Positions 16,473-25,841 of a stretch of 64,000 nt of DNA are shown here, one piece after another. The stretch is from NCBI GenBank assembly GCA_013215505.1, contig JABSQZ010000021.1, positions 1 to 64,000 on the forward strand, in the 5' to 3' direction. The stretch's first letter is position 1; every line of letters begins with the position of its first letter. Under the pieces are notes generated by a model. It saw only the letters and a list, made by a program, of their open reading frames with translations. It did no database searches and was not told the origin of the DNA. The DNA is from Oceanospirillaceae bacterium (GTDB lineage: Bacteria > Pseudomonadota > Gammaproteobacteria > Pseudomonadales > Balneatricaceae). Both the position numbers and the translations under genes were made by a program.

Positions 16473-16491
16473 AATAATGATTATCATTTTT
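16473..16491. promoter_or_regulatory. Fur box upstream of flavodoxin
   Basis: AATAATGATTATCATTTTT matches 15 of 19 positions of the Fur consensus GATAATGATAATCATTATC. It is 34 bp upstream of the flavodoxin start, where it would overlap the promoter. Confidence 0.85.
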
Positions 16492-16639
16492 CTAGGCGGA
16501 GAATAGGTGTTTTATGCAAAGTTGTCAACGATTATTCATATCAATACAAAATTAACTGTTGCTAATATTGATGGAATAAGTTAATGCGAAATAGTTCTAT
16601 ACACTCGTGGTTGAAGGGGAGAAACAGATCTTTAGTACT

Positions 16640-16666
16640 CCCGAAACCAGAGTGCCTGGTTTCGGG
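16640..16666. terminator. Strong hairpin downstream of hpf
   Basis: CCCGAAACCAG (16640-16650) and CTGGTTTCGGG (16656-16666) form a perfect 11-bp stem with a five-base loop, 10 bp after the hpf stop. No T-run follows on the minus strand, so it may terminate or protect the transcript end. Confidence 0.6.
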
Positions 16667-16675
16667 AAAATCGCC

Positions 16676-17041
16676 TTACTCTTCTAATGCCATAGCTTCT
16701 AAGTCGGCTGCAGTGATGGGTTCGGGAATGGGCTCTAAATGTCGCGGGCCGCCTTTTTTCGCAGACATTTTTTCTTTGGCTTTAGCGAGTTGCCGGTCAA
16801 TTTTATCGGTGAGCGAGTCAATCGCAGCGTATAAATTAGTCGCGCTAGTTTTTGCATATATTTCTTTACCATTGGTATGCAAAGTGGCTTCGATTGCCTC
16901 GGCGCGCTCAGTTGAGTCTATGGTTATTTGTGCACTGTTGATGATGTCATATCGATGTTGGCTGTGTTTTAACCAGCTTTCGATTTTGTCTTTTACGGCG
17001 GGAGATACTTTATCGTTACGGTGTGTAATGTTTATGATCAT
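16676..17041 (-). CDS. hpf: Ribosome hibernation promoting factor
   Basis: 121 residues, slightly longer than the short HPF of E. coli. The beta-alpha-beta-beta-beta-alpha fold begins MIINITHRNDKVSPAVKDKIESWLKH and contains AEAIEATLHTNGKEIYAKTSATNLYAAIDSLTDKIDRQL, the usual helix with conserved Asp-Lys-Leu spacing. The acidic tail ends ALEE. It binds the 30S decoding region in stationary phase. It does not sit beside rpoN as in E. coli; the next genes are unrelated. A longer plus-strand frame covers the same bases but has no family features. Confidence 0.9.
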   Translation of the reverse strand: MIINITHRNDKVSPAVKDKIESWLKHSQHRYDIINSAQITIDSTERAEAIEATLHTNGKEIYAKTSATNLYAAIDSLTDKIDRQLAKAKEKMSAKKGGPRHLEPIPEPITAADLEAMALEE

Positions 17042-17371
17042 TTGTTATTCCTTACTGGTCTGTATTTCTCTGGACACTTAAAAATAAGTACAGGTTTTTT
17101 TCAGCGAGCCGTTGTTGCGTACGGCTGTAAGGTTGACACTTCTCCTTGGGGTTTAATTTTGGGAAAAATCAATACTAGTTACGACTAGTAAATTCACTAT
17201 AGCGCTATTTAAGCTGAAAGGGCAGTGCTGATCGAAATTATTATCATTAAACTTGTCGCAGAGCAAATATGCACTTTGTAACAATAGTGAAGTGACTGAA
17301 TTATAAGGTGAAATTTTGCTGGTGTTACTGTTGTGGGGTTCTATCGGTATGGTTTGTGCGGTGATGATTGC
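17042..17371. other. Intergenic region upstream of hpf
   Basis: About 330 bp between two minus-strand genes, expected to contain the hpf promoter. ACTAGTTACGACTAGT-like short repeats occur near 17174-17190. I see no gene or RNA that can be supported. Confidence 0.5.
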
Positions 17372-17692
17372 CTATGCATCGACCCAAACTTCACGAAGCG
17401 CTTCACCAAAGTCATCGTAAATTGTTTTTTTCACTCGACGTAGTTTCGGTTTTTTTGAGAGCGCAACAATGTGCTGTTTTTTACGGCCATCAATGACATT
17501 TAATGTTTGCGAAATAGGTGTGCGCTGCTGTTTTGGTAATCCGTAGACAAATTGATTCCGATCGTACTTGCCGTCGATCAGCGAGCTGTCTCCCTGTTCA
17601 AACTGCTTTATTTGACCACCTTGATTAAGGTACTCATTAACTTGAGCAGCGAGGGAGTTTCTTATTTCGGTCTTAGTAGGTCTTTTTATCAT
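17372..17692 (-). CDS. Small basic hypothetical protein
   Basis: 106 residues. An amphipathic N-terminal helix (TKTEIRNSLAAQVNEYLNQ) leads to GGQIKQFEQGDS; this helix-GGxI pattern occurs in small uncharacterised Pseudomonas-type proteins. A lysine/arginine-rich C-terminal half (KKPKLRRVKKT) suggests nucleic-acid or ribosome contact, which is inference. There is no signal peptide. The gene is divergent from the DUF2947 gene. Confidence 0.7.
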   Translation of the reverse strand: MIKRPTKTEIRNSLAAQVNEYLNQGGQIKQFEQGDSSLIDGKYDRNQFVYGLPKQQRTPISQTLNVIDGRKKQHIVALSKKPKLRRVKKTIYDDFGEALREVWVDA

Positions 17693-17814
17693 GGCGTATA
17701 TTATGCCTTAATTTCATAACAATGAGAAAAGCCTTAGCTGTTTTTCTGAGTGTTTAGCGCAGAATTAAGACTAATTCAGATATAATAGTACAAATTTTTT
17801 AACTGTGAGCAGAA

Positions 17815-18285
17815 ATGGAATATATATCTTTAGACAAATATCGGTATGCATGGTTTTTTAAACATAAAGAGCTGCCCATTAGCGAAGCTAATCTGCAATT
17901 GATTAAACCGTTGGCAGAGAGTTCTTCGGCGCAAATATGGCACCAACTGATCAGTCAGAATGCCAACCATCCAGATTTGTTTCAGGCTGAAGACTGGCCG
18001 CATAAAAAATCTAGCTGGAGCGGAAAAGCTCAGTGGCAAGCTCAATGGGACAGTGAGGAGCAACAACTACCTGATCAGATTGAAAACTTTATCGACTGGG
18101 AAGGCAACACTGTGGTGTATTTTTGTTATAACGCCGACAATTTGATAGAAACGACCTGGGAAATATTTTGTCAGCACTGGAAGAATTTTTTATTCCTGGA
18201 TAATGGACCTATATTGATAGGCAAGCGCAGGCGTGAAGTCATTCAATTCCATCAGGATGGATATTTTTCAATAGGCTGCAAGTAA
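17815..18285 (+). CDS. DUF2947 family protein
   Basis: 156 residues. The beginning MEYISLDKYRYAWFFKHKELPIS and the ending LIGKRRREVIQFHQDGYFSIG match the pattern I associate with DUF2947, a family of small soluble proteins of marine gammaproteobacteria with unknown function. It is rich in Trp and Phe. The gene stands alone. Confidence 0.75.
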   Translation: MEYISLDKYRYAWFFKHKELPISEANLQLIKPLAESSSAQIWHQLISQNANHPDLFQAEDWPHKKSSWSGKAQWQAQWDSEEQQLPDQIENFIDWEGNTVVYFCYNADNLIETTWEIFCQHWKNFLFLDNGPILIGKRRREVIQFHQDGYFSIGCK

Positions 18286-18637
18286 TAGCTAAATTGCTAA
18301 TAGTGCCACTCACTGTCACGCCTGGCTAAACTGCCTGCTGGCTCGAAAATAACATCTAACTGGCTCTTTATGCGTGGTTGTTTTTAGATTTTAATTGGTT
18401 GTTGTGGATCAGTTACATTGGAAACTTTTGAGCAGCTAAAATATCAGTACCCTGAAAGTGCTTTTATTGGCTGCCAAAAAACAGATGTAACTAGCCAACT
18501 GTGTCTGATTCATTGCACGCAGATGAATTGGGTCTTATTCAGTGGTTGTGTAGCATGGAATATCCTTCCAGTATTAATCCTCAGGTTGCCTTGAGCTTAT
18601 ATTGTCTTAGCAGTAGTAGTATATATTTGGTGTATGG
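18286..18637. other. Intergenic region without supported gene
   Basis: About 350 bp before the SulP gene. A 58-codon frame (TTG at 18418, stop at 18592-18594) is open but has no ribosome binding site or recognisable sequence. The promoter of the transporter gene should lie near its 3' end. Confidence 0.45.
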
Positions 18638-20359
18638 ATGAAAAATCGTTTTTTCCCCTTTTTAATCTGGTTTAAATATCTAACTTTCAATGATATAAAA
18701 GCGGATTTTATTGCCGGCTTAACCGGTGCTGTGATCGTGTTACCTCAAGGCGTCGCCTTTGCAACTATTGCAGGTTTACCGCCCGAGTATGGTTTGTACA
18801 CTGCTATGGTCACTCCTATTATTGCAGCGTTGTTTGGCTCATCAAAACATTTAATCTCAGGTCCAACCACTGCCATTTCAATTGTTGTTTTCTCTTCTGT
18901 CAGTGGTTATGCCGAGCCCGGCAGTGAGCAGTTTATCTCCATGGCCTTGACACTGACCTTAATGGCGGGTGTCTATCAATTGGCCTTTGGGCTAGCCAGG
19001 CTGGGGAAGTTGGTCGATTTTGTCTCGCATACAGTGGTGATTGGCTTCACCGCTGGCGCTGCAATATTGATTGCGACTAGCCAAGTGCAGCATATTACCG
19101 CGATATCGGGTGCCACAGGTCTGTCATTTATTCACAGCTGGATAACGACTCTGACGCATTTAGAGGCATTAAATTGGTCGGTGTTTGGTGTCGGCATCGG
19201 TACTTTGTTGGTTGCCATTGGGGTGAAAAAATACTTTCCCAATGTGCCTAATTTATTAGTCGCTATGGTTGCCGGTAGTCTTCTGGCGCTGGCTATTGGC
19301 AATGATGCAGGGATAGCCTTAGTGGGGGCTATTCCGGCTGGCTTACCTCCTTTTTTGATGCCTGATTTGTCTCTGCATACTTTGCAGCAACTGGCACCTG
19401 AAGCATTCGCTATCGCTTTGCTGGGGCTGATTGAGGCAGTCTCTATTGGTAGGGCGATCGCGATCAAATCACATCAACGCATTTACCCGAATCAAGAGTT
19501 TATTGGCCAGGGACTGTCTAATATCGTCGGTAGTTTTTTCTCTTGCTACGCTGGCTCTGGCTCATTTACCCGTTCCGGAGTTAACTATTCAGCGGGGGCG
19601 AAATCAGGGCTTTCAGCTATTTTTGCGGCTATATTGTTAATCTTTATTGTCCTGTTAGTCGCGCCCTTGACGGCCTATTTACCAGTAGCTGCTATGGGTG
19701 GGGTGATCTTAATAGTCGCTTATAATTTGGTCGACTTTGCCCATATCAAAAAGATTTTGAGTACCAGTAAAGCTGAATCATCGGTGCTGTTAATCACTTT
19801 TTTCTCGACTTTATTCCTGGAGCTGGAATTCGCTATTTATTTGGGGGTAATGATGTCCCTAATTTTATTCCTGGCTAAAACCTCTACACCAGAAATTACT
19901 GAGATGTCGCTTAATGTTGAACAGCACCGCTTTGTTGAAGCAACTATCCATCCTGGATATCAATGCCCGCAGTTAAGGGTGTTGAGGGTTGATATGTCGA
20001 TTTACTTTGGCTCAGTAAACCATATTCAAAATAAAATTGAGAGCGTGGTCAATCAGCCGGGTGTCAGTCGAATTTTAATTATTTGTGGAGGGATTAACTT
20101 TATCGATTTGAGTGGTACAGATTTGCTGATTAGCCTGGATAAAAAGCTCAAGGCCAAAGGCGGGGGATTGTACTTTTTTGCGATGAAGCCTCTGGTTAAA
20201 CAGCGTGCCTTTAAATTGGGTTTAACTCCTGTGATCAGTAAAGATCGATTTTATGATAGCAAGCGCCAGGCGATAGAAGACATTTTTCCACATTTGCAGC
20301 CGAGTATCTGTGAGAATTGTCAGCAACACGTATTTAAAGAGTGTGCTAAATATGATTAA
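18638..20359 (+). CDS. SulP family anion transporter with STAS domain
   Basis: 573 residues. About 12-14 membrane segments begin with the SulP signature DFIAGLTGAVIVLPQGVAFATIAGLPPEYGLY near residues 22-54. The SGPTTAISIVVFSSV element follows, and a cytoplasmic STAS domain occupies about residues 440-545. The C-terminus ends with a Cys-rich ICENCQQHVFKECAKYD tail that could bind metal. Substrates in the family include sulfate, bicarbonate and C4-dicarboxylates; the substrate here is not determined. No partner carbonic anhydrase gene is adjacent. Confidence 0.93.
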   Translation: MKNRFFPFLIWFKYLTFNDIKADFIAGLTGAVIVLPQGVAFATIAGLPPEYGLYTAMVTPIIAALFGSSKHLISGPTTAISIVVFSSVSGYAEPGSEQFISMALTLTLMAGVYQLAFGLARLGKLVDFVSHTVVIGFTAGAAILIATSQVQHITAISGATGLSFIHSWITTLTHLEALNWSVFGVGIGTLLVAIGVKKYFPNVPNLLVAMVAGSLLALAIGNDAGIALVGAIPAGLPPFLMPDLSLHTLQQLAPEAFAIALLGLIEAVSIGRAIAIKSHQRIYPNQEFIGQGLSNIVGSFFSCYAGSGSFTRSGVNYSAGAKSGLSAIFAAILLIFIVLLVAPLTAYLPVAAMGGVILIVAYNLVDFAHIKKILSTSKAESSVLLITFFSTLFLELEFAIYLGVMMSLILFLAKTSTPEITEMSLNVEQHRFVEATIHPGYQCPQLRVLRVDMSIYFGSVNHIQNKIESVVNQPGVSRILIICGGINFIDLSGTDLLISLDKKLKAKGGGLYFFAMKPLVKQRAFKLGLTPVISKDRFYDSKRQAIEDIFPHLQPSICENCQQHVFKECAKYD

Positions 20360-20407
20360 TGAATTGCACAGATAAACTATATTATTATTGGGCGCTCTGC
20401 TGGGTAG

Positions 20408-20767
20408 TTAAAGGTCGGGTTCATCTGTCCAGTGCAGTGCCCGTAAAAACTCTGAGACCTGAAAATGTTTAACCTCATCGCTGGCAAAAGAATCACTCCA
20501 GCTTGACCAGTCGCCATTTGAAACTACCGCAACTCTGGCTATTTCAGTGTCACAACCTGCATAGAACCCTTCTGCATTCCAACTAGAGTCCTGGTCAATA
20601 GCGCTGAGCTGGTGATCAAAATACAGTAGGACTCTCAACTTATGACCGGTCTTTAGCTGTTTCTTTATCTGCTTGAGAAAAACTTCTTGATAATCTGTCT
20701 GGCTAAGCGTCCCGGATGCTTGCAATACCAGGATGTCGCCCGCTGAATCAGGTAATACGTATAACAT
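20408..20767 (-). CDS. STAS/SpoIIAA-like protein
   Basis: 119 residues. The beta-alpha pattern of LVLQASGTLSQTDYQEVFLKQIKKQLKTGHKLRVLLYFD matches the SpoIIAA-like family formerly called DUF3478, including the late WSDSFASDEVKHFQVSEFLRALHW segment. The family is soluble and its cellular role is poorly known. It converges on the SulP gene, which carries its own STAS domain; a functional link is possible but not shown. Confidence 0.82.
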   Translation of the reverse strand: MLYVLPDSAGDILVLQASGTLSQTDYQEVFLKQIKKQLKTGHKLRVLLYFDHQLSAIDQDSSWNAEGFYAGCDTEIARVAVVSNGDWSSWSDSFASDEVKHFQVSEFLRALHWTDEPDL

Positions 20768-21011
20768 TAATGGCCTGCTAGTAATTGATTGATAATGTCA
20801 GCTCTTAAGTGCAGGGGATTCTACGTGGAAATACCAACCTGAGCTATTAGAATCGCAGTCAGGGAGTAATTTAGCTTTTGCTTGGGGGAATAATATCGGT
20901 AGCTAGATTGATGAAAAACAAGTCTTAGTAATTTTACTTGCTTGCTAGCTACCTTCCTTAGAAATTGGCGCACTACAGGGCTAATTTGCCGGCTGTAGCG
21001 CTATTGGCCTA

Positions 21012-21599
21012 TTATTGCTTGCTGGTTTTGCCTTCGAAGAACATGTTCATAGTGAACTCGTTGACACCGTACTTAGCAGTATCTATTTCAAAGTCAGCAA
21101 ATTTCAAATCGACTGTTCCCTCGAAGCCCGCGCGGTAATCTCCCCATGGAGAATCGCCTTCACCCAGTAGTACTGCATCAAAGGTGATTGACTTAGTGAC
21201 GCCGTGCAAGTTTAGATCACCTGTGACACTGACTTTACCCTGGCCCATATCTTGAATGTTACTGCTGGTAAAAGTAGCTGTTGGGTATTTCCCTGCATCT
21301 AAGAAATCCGGGCTCATGATGTGTTTGTTACGTTTAGCGTGATTAGAGTCAAAGCTCTGGGTGTCTAAGGTCACATTGATCTTGGATTCATTCGGCTTGT
21401 TTTTATCATAGCTGAAAGATCCAGAAAAATTGTTGAAGCGGCCTTTAACCCAGCTGATGCCAATGTGTTTAACTTTAACATCTATTTGCGAGTGGGCACC
21501 GGCAGAAGGGTCATCTATAACATAATCCGCAGCGTAGGATAGTGGGCTAGTAGTAGCGACAATAGCAGCTAGTAAGGTAGTTTTTATTAATGCTTTCAT
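21012..21599 (-). CDS. YceI family periplasmic protein
   Basis: 195 residues. A signal peptide ends at about SYAAD (residue 24). The mature part is a lipocalin-like beta barrel with the YceI patterns DPSAGAHSQIDVKVKHIGISWVKGRFNNFSG and SVTGDLNLHGVTKSITFDA. Family members bind polyisoprenoid lipids in the periplasm. The start overlaps the end of the cytochrome b561 gene by four bases, a common pairing, so the two are one operon. Confidence 0.93.
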   Translation of the reverse strand: MKALIKTTLLAAIVATTSPLSYAADYVIDDPSAGAHSQIDVKVKHIGISWVKGRFNNFSGSFSYDKNKPNESKINVTLDTQSFDSNHAKRNKHIMSPDFLDAGKYPTATFTSSNIQDMGQGKVSVTGDLNLHGVTKSITFDAVLLGEGDSPWGDYRAGFEGTVDLKFADFEIDTAKYGVNEFTMNMFFEGKTSKQ

Positions 21600-22165
21600 T
21601 TTCTCTCCTCAATGCCCAATATGTTGTTGAGCGTGTTGTCTTTATCAAAAATATGATGTTTAAAAGCAGCTAAAGTGTGCAAAACCACTAAAGCTATTAG
21701 TGCATAGGCCACCAGAAGGTGTATTTCACCCGCTGTGGTGGCCTGGTTGTAAAAGAATTCGGCGGGTCCTGGAATAACAAACCAATCAAATATTTTAATG
21801 CCCTGGCCACCGGCAAAAGAAATTAACAAACCTGCAATCAGCACTACAAAAATCAGCAGGTACATCAAATGATGAGCGGCACTACTGGCGGTATTGACAA
21901 GCTTACTGTTACCTTTAGCCGGTTTGGGTGCAAGGTTAATAATTTTCCATAACAATCGAAAGAGCATTAATGCTGCAACCAGCAGGCCGATGGCCTCGTG
22001 TAATTGCGGTGCTAATGTGTAGAACGAATCGTAGTAACTTAGTTCCATCATATAGAGGCCCAAAGCAAATAAGCCAATGATAGCGATAGCCAAAATCCAG
22101 TGAAGAAAAATTGAAATCCAACCAAATTGTATTTTTGTATTTTTGTAATGTTTAATAAAACTCAT
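21596..22165 (-). CDS. Cytochrome b561 family protein
   Basis: 189 residues with four membrane helices. Heme-ligand histidines are seen in the first helix (ISIFLHWILAIAI), the second (LHEAIGLLVAALMLFRLLW) and near the C-terminus (HLLVAYALIALVVLHTLAAFKHH). It is a di-heme inner-membrane electron carrier, probably between quinol and a periplasmic partner. The first gene of the operon with yceI. It is divergent from a LysR-type gene. Confidence 0.93.
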   Translation of the reverse strand: MSFIKHYKNTKIQFGWISIFLHWILAIAIIGLFALGLYMMELSYYDSFYTLAPQLHEAIGLLVAALMLFRLLWKIINLAPKPAKGNSKLVNTASSAAHHLMYLLIFVVLIAGLLISFAGGQGIKIFDWFVIPGPAEFFYNQATTAGEIHLLVAYALIALVVLHTLAAFKHHIFDKDNTLNNILGIEERK

Positions 22166-22377
22166 TGTTTACCATATGACTATTAGTGGAAGGCTCGAGA
22201 TCTATAGTTAGCTTTACTCATCAATGTAACGAGTTACCAGGCACTTGTCTCAAACTTTACAATACTTTACACCAAGGTACTGACGTTAGTTGTGTGTTCC
22301 TTGAACCAGCTTGTCTATGCAGCGACACTCTAATCTTATATTATTAGTGCGTCCAATGCATAAAGGTGATGATTAGT

Positions 22378-23301
22378 ATGCGCGAAGTGAATCTACGCTC
22401 CGTCGATTTAAATTTATTAACTATCCTTCAAGTCCTGCTCGAAGAACAGCATGTGACCCGAGCTGCCCAGCGCTTGCATATGAGCCAGTCAGCAGTCAGC
22501 AGGGCTTTGCAAAGATTGAGGCTGATGTTTAATGACCCGCTGTTAGTGAAAGGGGTAGATGGCTATAGTCTGTCTAGTAGAGCCAACAAAATAGCCACCG
22601 AATTAACCTTGACCTTGCAGGCAATGTCGAGAGTTATTCGTGAACCTGAATTTGATTTGGCCACCAATAAGTCGACCATAAGGTTGGCTGGTGTGGATTT
22701 GGAAGGTTGGATTAATATGCCTGAACTGGTGGCTGAGGTATTGCAGCAGGCCCCGAAAATACGATTGGAGATTTCTTCTAACCCCGCCGATTACTTTGCG
22801 TTACTGGGCAGTGCAGAAGTGGATTTGTTGGTCTCGGGAATGGCCCCTGTCGGAGCCAAAGAGTATTTCCACTGCGCCAAACTTGGCAGCTCTGAACTAG
22901 CGGTGATGATGGGTAAAAATAACCCGCTGGCAAAAGAGCCCTTAGATCTGGATAAATACTTAAGTGCGGAGCATGGCTATGTCGCCCTGACCGGAAAAGG
23001 GCCGACATTTATTGATGATCAATTAGAAAGCATGGGGCTTAAGCGTAATGTAGTGTTGAAGATTTCTCATTTTTTATCTGTGGTGGATTACTGTGAGAGA
23101 ACAGATATTCTATTTATGTTGCCAATCGAGCTAATCACGGGTTGGTTTGAGGGTCGTGATGTAGTGATCAAGCCGTTGCCGAAACAGCTTTTTAAAGCAA
23201 GAGCAGAGTTCTATTTATACTGGCATGCCCGCTCCCATCATGATCCTTTACACCGTTGGATCAGGGACAAAATAATCTCAGCGAAACAAACCCAGCAGTG
23301 A
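22378..23301 (+). CDS. LysR family transcriptional regulator
   Basis: About 307 residues. The N-terminal winged helix has the LysR pattern LNLLTILQVLLEEQHVTRAAQRLHMSQSAVSRALQRLR. The effector-binding domain follows without gaps. Among possible starts I prefer the ATG at 22378, 11 bp after AAAGG at 22362-22366; GTG at 22366 and ATG at 22369 lie on top of that site. It faces the cytochrome b561-yceI operon across 200 bp and may control it; the inducer is unknown. Confidence 0.9.
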   Translation: MREVNLRSVDLNLLTILQVLLEEQHVTRAAQRLHMSQSAVSRALQRLRLMFNDPLLVKGVDGYSLSSRANKIATELTLTLQAMSRVIREPEFDLATNKSTIRLAGVDLEGWINMPELVAEVLQQAPKIRLEISSNPADYFALLGSAEVDLLVSGMAPVGAKEYFHCAKLGSSELAVMMGKNNPLAKEPLDLDKYLSAEHGYVALTGKGPTFIDDQLESMGLKRNVVLKISHFLSVVDYCERTDILFMLPIELITGWFEGRDVVIKPLPKQLFKARAEFYLYWHARSHHDPLHRWIRDKIISAKQTQQ

Positions 23302-23357
23302 AAAATGCTGCTCAGATAGTCGCTATTTAATTGTTTTTTTATTTGTAGAAATTCTTT

Positions 23358-23385
23358 TTGCATTATCATCAAGGGCTGGTATACT
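23358..23385 (+). promoter_or_regulatory. Promoter of the 4.5S RNA gene
   Basis: TTGCAT at 23358-23363 and TATACT at 23380-23385 are separated by 16 bp. A GCGCGC discriminator follows, as in growth-rate and stringently controlled stable RNA promoters. The start would fall near 23392, giving a leader of about 37 bases before the mature RNA. Confidence 0.7.
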
Positions 23386-23428
23386 GCGCGCTCTCAATCG
23401 AGAACAAGCGGAACAATCGCTGAGCTAT

Positions 23429-23541
23429 GGTAGCTCTGTCGGTCCTCTCGCAACGATAAGTCGTTAATCTGGTCAGGCCTGGAAGGGAGCAGCCACAGCG
23501 ACCTCTTCGTGTGCCGGGATGTGGCTGATGGAGCTGCTTCC
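23429..23541 (+). ncRNA. ffs: Signal recognition particle 4.5S RNA
   Basis: The conserved apical domain is complete: GGTCAGGCCTGGAAGGGAGC, then AGCCACAGCGACC, and on the return strand GTGCCGGGATGTGGCTG. The ends GGTAGCTC and GAGCTGCTTCC pair as the base of the long hairpin. It is the small bacterial type that binds Ffh. A tyrosine recombinase gene begins 80 bp downstream, which marks the SRP RNA locus as an integration site. Confidence 0.96.
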
Positions 23542-23622
23542 AATACCCTATCTTGCTGTTACTTAAAGCTTTTTTAGATGAATCACCCTATGTCAGCCTA
23601 ACTTAGACACAAGGTTGGACAC

Positions 23623-24937
23623 ATGGCTTTATTTCCTAGTTATATCGAATCCTCAAAACACAATATACTTTACTTCCGTATACGTATTCCTAAAAAATTT
23701 GCTGAGCGTGTTTGGTCTATCTTATGTCCGCAGATCGATGAAAACCAAGTGCAAACAGCAGGCGATCATACGTAGCGCTAAGCTATTAGAAAAAATCCAA
23801 CGCCTCTATTCCTTGGCTGATTCTGGCGAGAGCTTTGACCTCTCAACATTGACTTGGGAAGTTGCTGCTAGCCCAGAAGTTAAACCCAAGGCTCCCCCTC
23901 TTTCTGAAGTGACCAACACCAGCCCCAAGTTATCAAAAGTATTCGAGCGATACCGTAAAATGCAGCTGTTGGACGGAGTCAGTGAGAAAACTTTAGATGA
24001 CAAGAGGTCTGTCATGAGTCTGTTGATACGTATAGTAGGTGACTTACCTGTGAGTAAATACCAGCGCAGTCATGCTAACAAGTTTAAGGACACCTCACTT
24101 CAGCTTCCCACCGAAGTTAACCGCAAGGGTGATGTGTCTATCCAGCAGTTGATAGACAATGCTAAGTTCAATATCAGTACTACTATCTTCAACAACTACA
24201 TAAAGAACATCATCACAGTGTTTGTTTATGCCATCCGAGAAGGCTTGTGCCTGACTAATCCATTCGAAGGCTTGAAGCTAAAGCAGCGTATAAAGATGAG
24301 TGCCCAAAGACGCCGATTTACAGAAGGTGACTTAAAGCATCTGTTCGCCACTGACATTTATACGGGTAGGAAAGCTAGCAAGGATTATCAGTACTGGTTA
24401 CCGCTATTGGGCGCGTACACTGGGGCTAGGATGAGCGAGATATGCCAGCTCTACCTCGGTGACATCAAGTCTGTGAACGGTATTGATTACATCCATGTCC
24501 AAGCCACACACGTAGACCAGAAGCTGAAGGACCCTAGCTCTGAGCGACTAGTCCCCATTCACTCAAAGTTGATAGCCCTAGGCTTCATGGAGTTCGTAGC
24601 TAATCAGCGAACACAAGGTCATTCAAGGCTCTTCCCTGAGCTGATACTTCATCGAAAACACGGGTACGCGGCTACACCTTCTAAGTGGTTCGCTAACTTA
24701 CGCACAAGGCTTGGCTTTACAGGTGGGGATGAGAAGAAGGACTTCCATAGTTTCAGGCATACGGCCGCCGATCACCTTAAGCAACTTGGAGTGCCGGAAA
24801 GTATCATCGGTGGGATACTTGGGCATCAGACAGGCGGTATTACCTTTAATCGCTACGGCAAGGATTACAAGCCTGAGACATTGGCGTCTGCGATAGAGAT
24901 GCTTGATTTCAATTTCACAGTTGCACGATTCGCTTGA
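23623..24937 (+). pseudogene. Tyrosine recombinase (integrase), frameshifted near the N-terminus
   Basis: The N-terminal 30 codons from the ATG at 23623 (AAGG at 23611-23614 as ribosome binding site) encode SKHNILYFRIRIPKKFAERV, typical of the DUF6538-type start of phage integrases. The rest, from GLSYVRRSMKT onward to the stop at 24937, lies in another frame. Removing one T from the TTT at 23711-23713 would join them. The catalytic domain is intact: Arg in TGARMSE, HSFRH, a GH pair and the nucleophile Tyr in NRYGKDY. The downstream frame alone could start at an upstream TTG at 23615 but then has a nonsense N-terminus. A sequencing error is possible. Confidence 0.88.
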
Positions 24938-24979
24938 CTGGACTAAATGAGTCATCAGGAGAGTTTGGCAGGAGTTGGT

Positions 24980-25125
24980 GACAGGTTCCAGGTGGGAGGT
25001 TTATTGCCTGCGGTGGACGATTAACGGTAATCAACACTGAGACCTCAAAGACGGTTGGTGTCTTCGCCTTAGCTGATGACGGGACAGAAGAGGTCGGCGC
25101 TAGGTACTACTGGTTAGCAGCGCAA
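24980..25125 (+). repeat. Decayed coding module, copy 1
   Basis: This stretch encodes FQVGGLLPAVDD and, after a break, TVGVFALADDGTEEVGARYYW in plus-strand frames separated by stops. A diverged copy lies about 600 bp further on. The parent gene is not recognised. Confidence 0.6.
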
Positions 25126-25579
25126 GATAGACAGTTGTAAGTAAAGCAACAGATGTCAGGTAGCAAGCTTAGGGCTTTCCCAGAGATGTCCGGTATGATT
25201 ACGACAGAATACTATAGAACATATATAAAGTTAAAATAATTATCGAGATACTTACAGTTGCATCAAGCCACTCTAATTTATTCATCGCTCATTCTTTCAT
25301 CAGCTGTTAATTGTGCACTGAAGTATAGAGGCTATATGAGGATTCCACAGATGTGTTACTTAAAAAATAGAGCAACTTTACGCCACCCTATTAAATGTCT
25401 GATCCCGCGTAGGTTACCCCCATGCTACCCTCCCCACTCACAGTCATGTAGCATCAAGTCGTATTCAACTCCATTGAATTGGGCTTACATCAATCTCCGA
25501 AGCTCGATCACAAGGCGTAGTTACTGTCCTAGTGCAACAGGTTATAGATTATGAGAAGAGTGGGGCGGGTATCACTGAC
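25126..25579. other. Degraded DNA behind the integrase
   Basis: No supported gene. A 98-codon plus-strand frame at 25258-25554 has unusual composition, no ribosome binding site and no family features. The region is probably relic mobile DNA. Confidence 0.5.
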
Positions 25580-25765
25580 AGATATACGCACAGTTTCCAA
25601 TTGAAGGACTTGTTGCCTGTGGTTGACGCTGTAAGTTACTTGGTGGAGGCGGTGGGAAGTTAGCAGTTTTGAGCACTGGAACTCAAGAATGGTTGGTGCT
25701 TTCGCTTTGGCAGATGATGAGACACAAGAGGTGAGTACTGCTAGCTTGCCAATCCGAGATAGAAG
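25580..25765 (+). repeat. Decayed coding module, copy 2
   Basis: The stretch encodes FQLKDLLPVVDA and later MVGAFALADDETQEVSTA, clearly related to copy 1 at 24980-25125. The spacing between the two parts is longer than in copy 1 and stops interrupt it. Both copies are non-functional. Confidence 0.6.
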
Positions 25766-25841
25766 GCTAAGTGAAGCGCCCTGTGAATACCTGCATGTAG
25801 GGTTTTGTGGTGCTGCGAGTTAGAGACCCTCGGCTAGCAGA

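Noticed and set aside
16584-17081. 165-codon plus-strand frame overlapping hpf
   Set aside because: It is the antisense shadow of a clear HPF gene, has no family features and runs through the hpf terminator hairpin.
18418-18594. 58-codon frame before the SulP gene
   Set aside because: Only a TTG start without a ribosome binding site and no recognisable features.
25258-25554. 98-codon plus-strand frame in the decayed region
   Set aside because: Odd amino-acid composition, no ribosome binding site and surrounded by broken genes.
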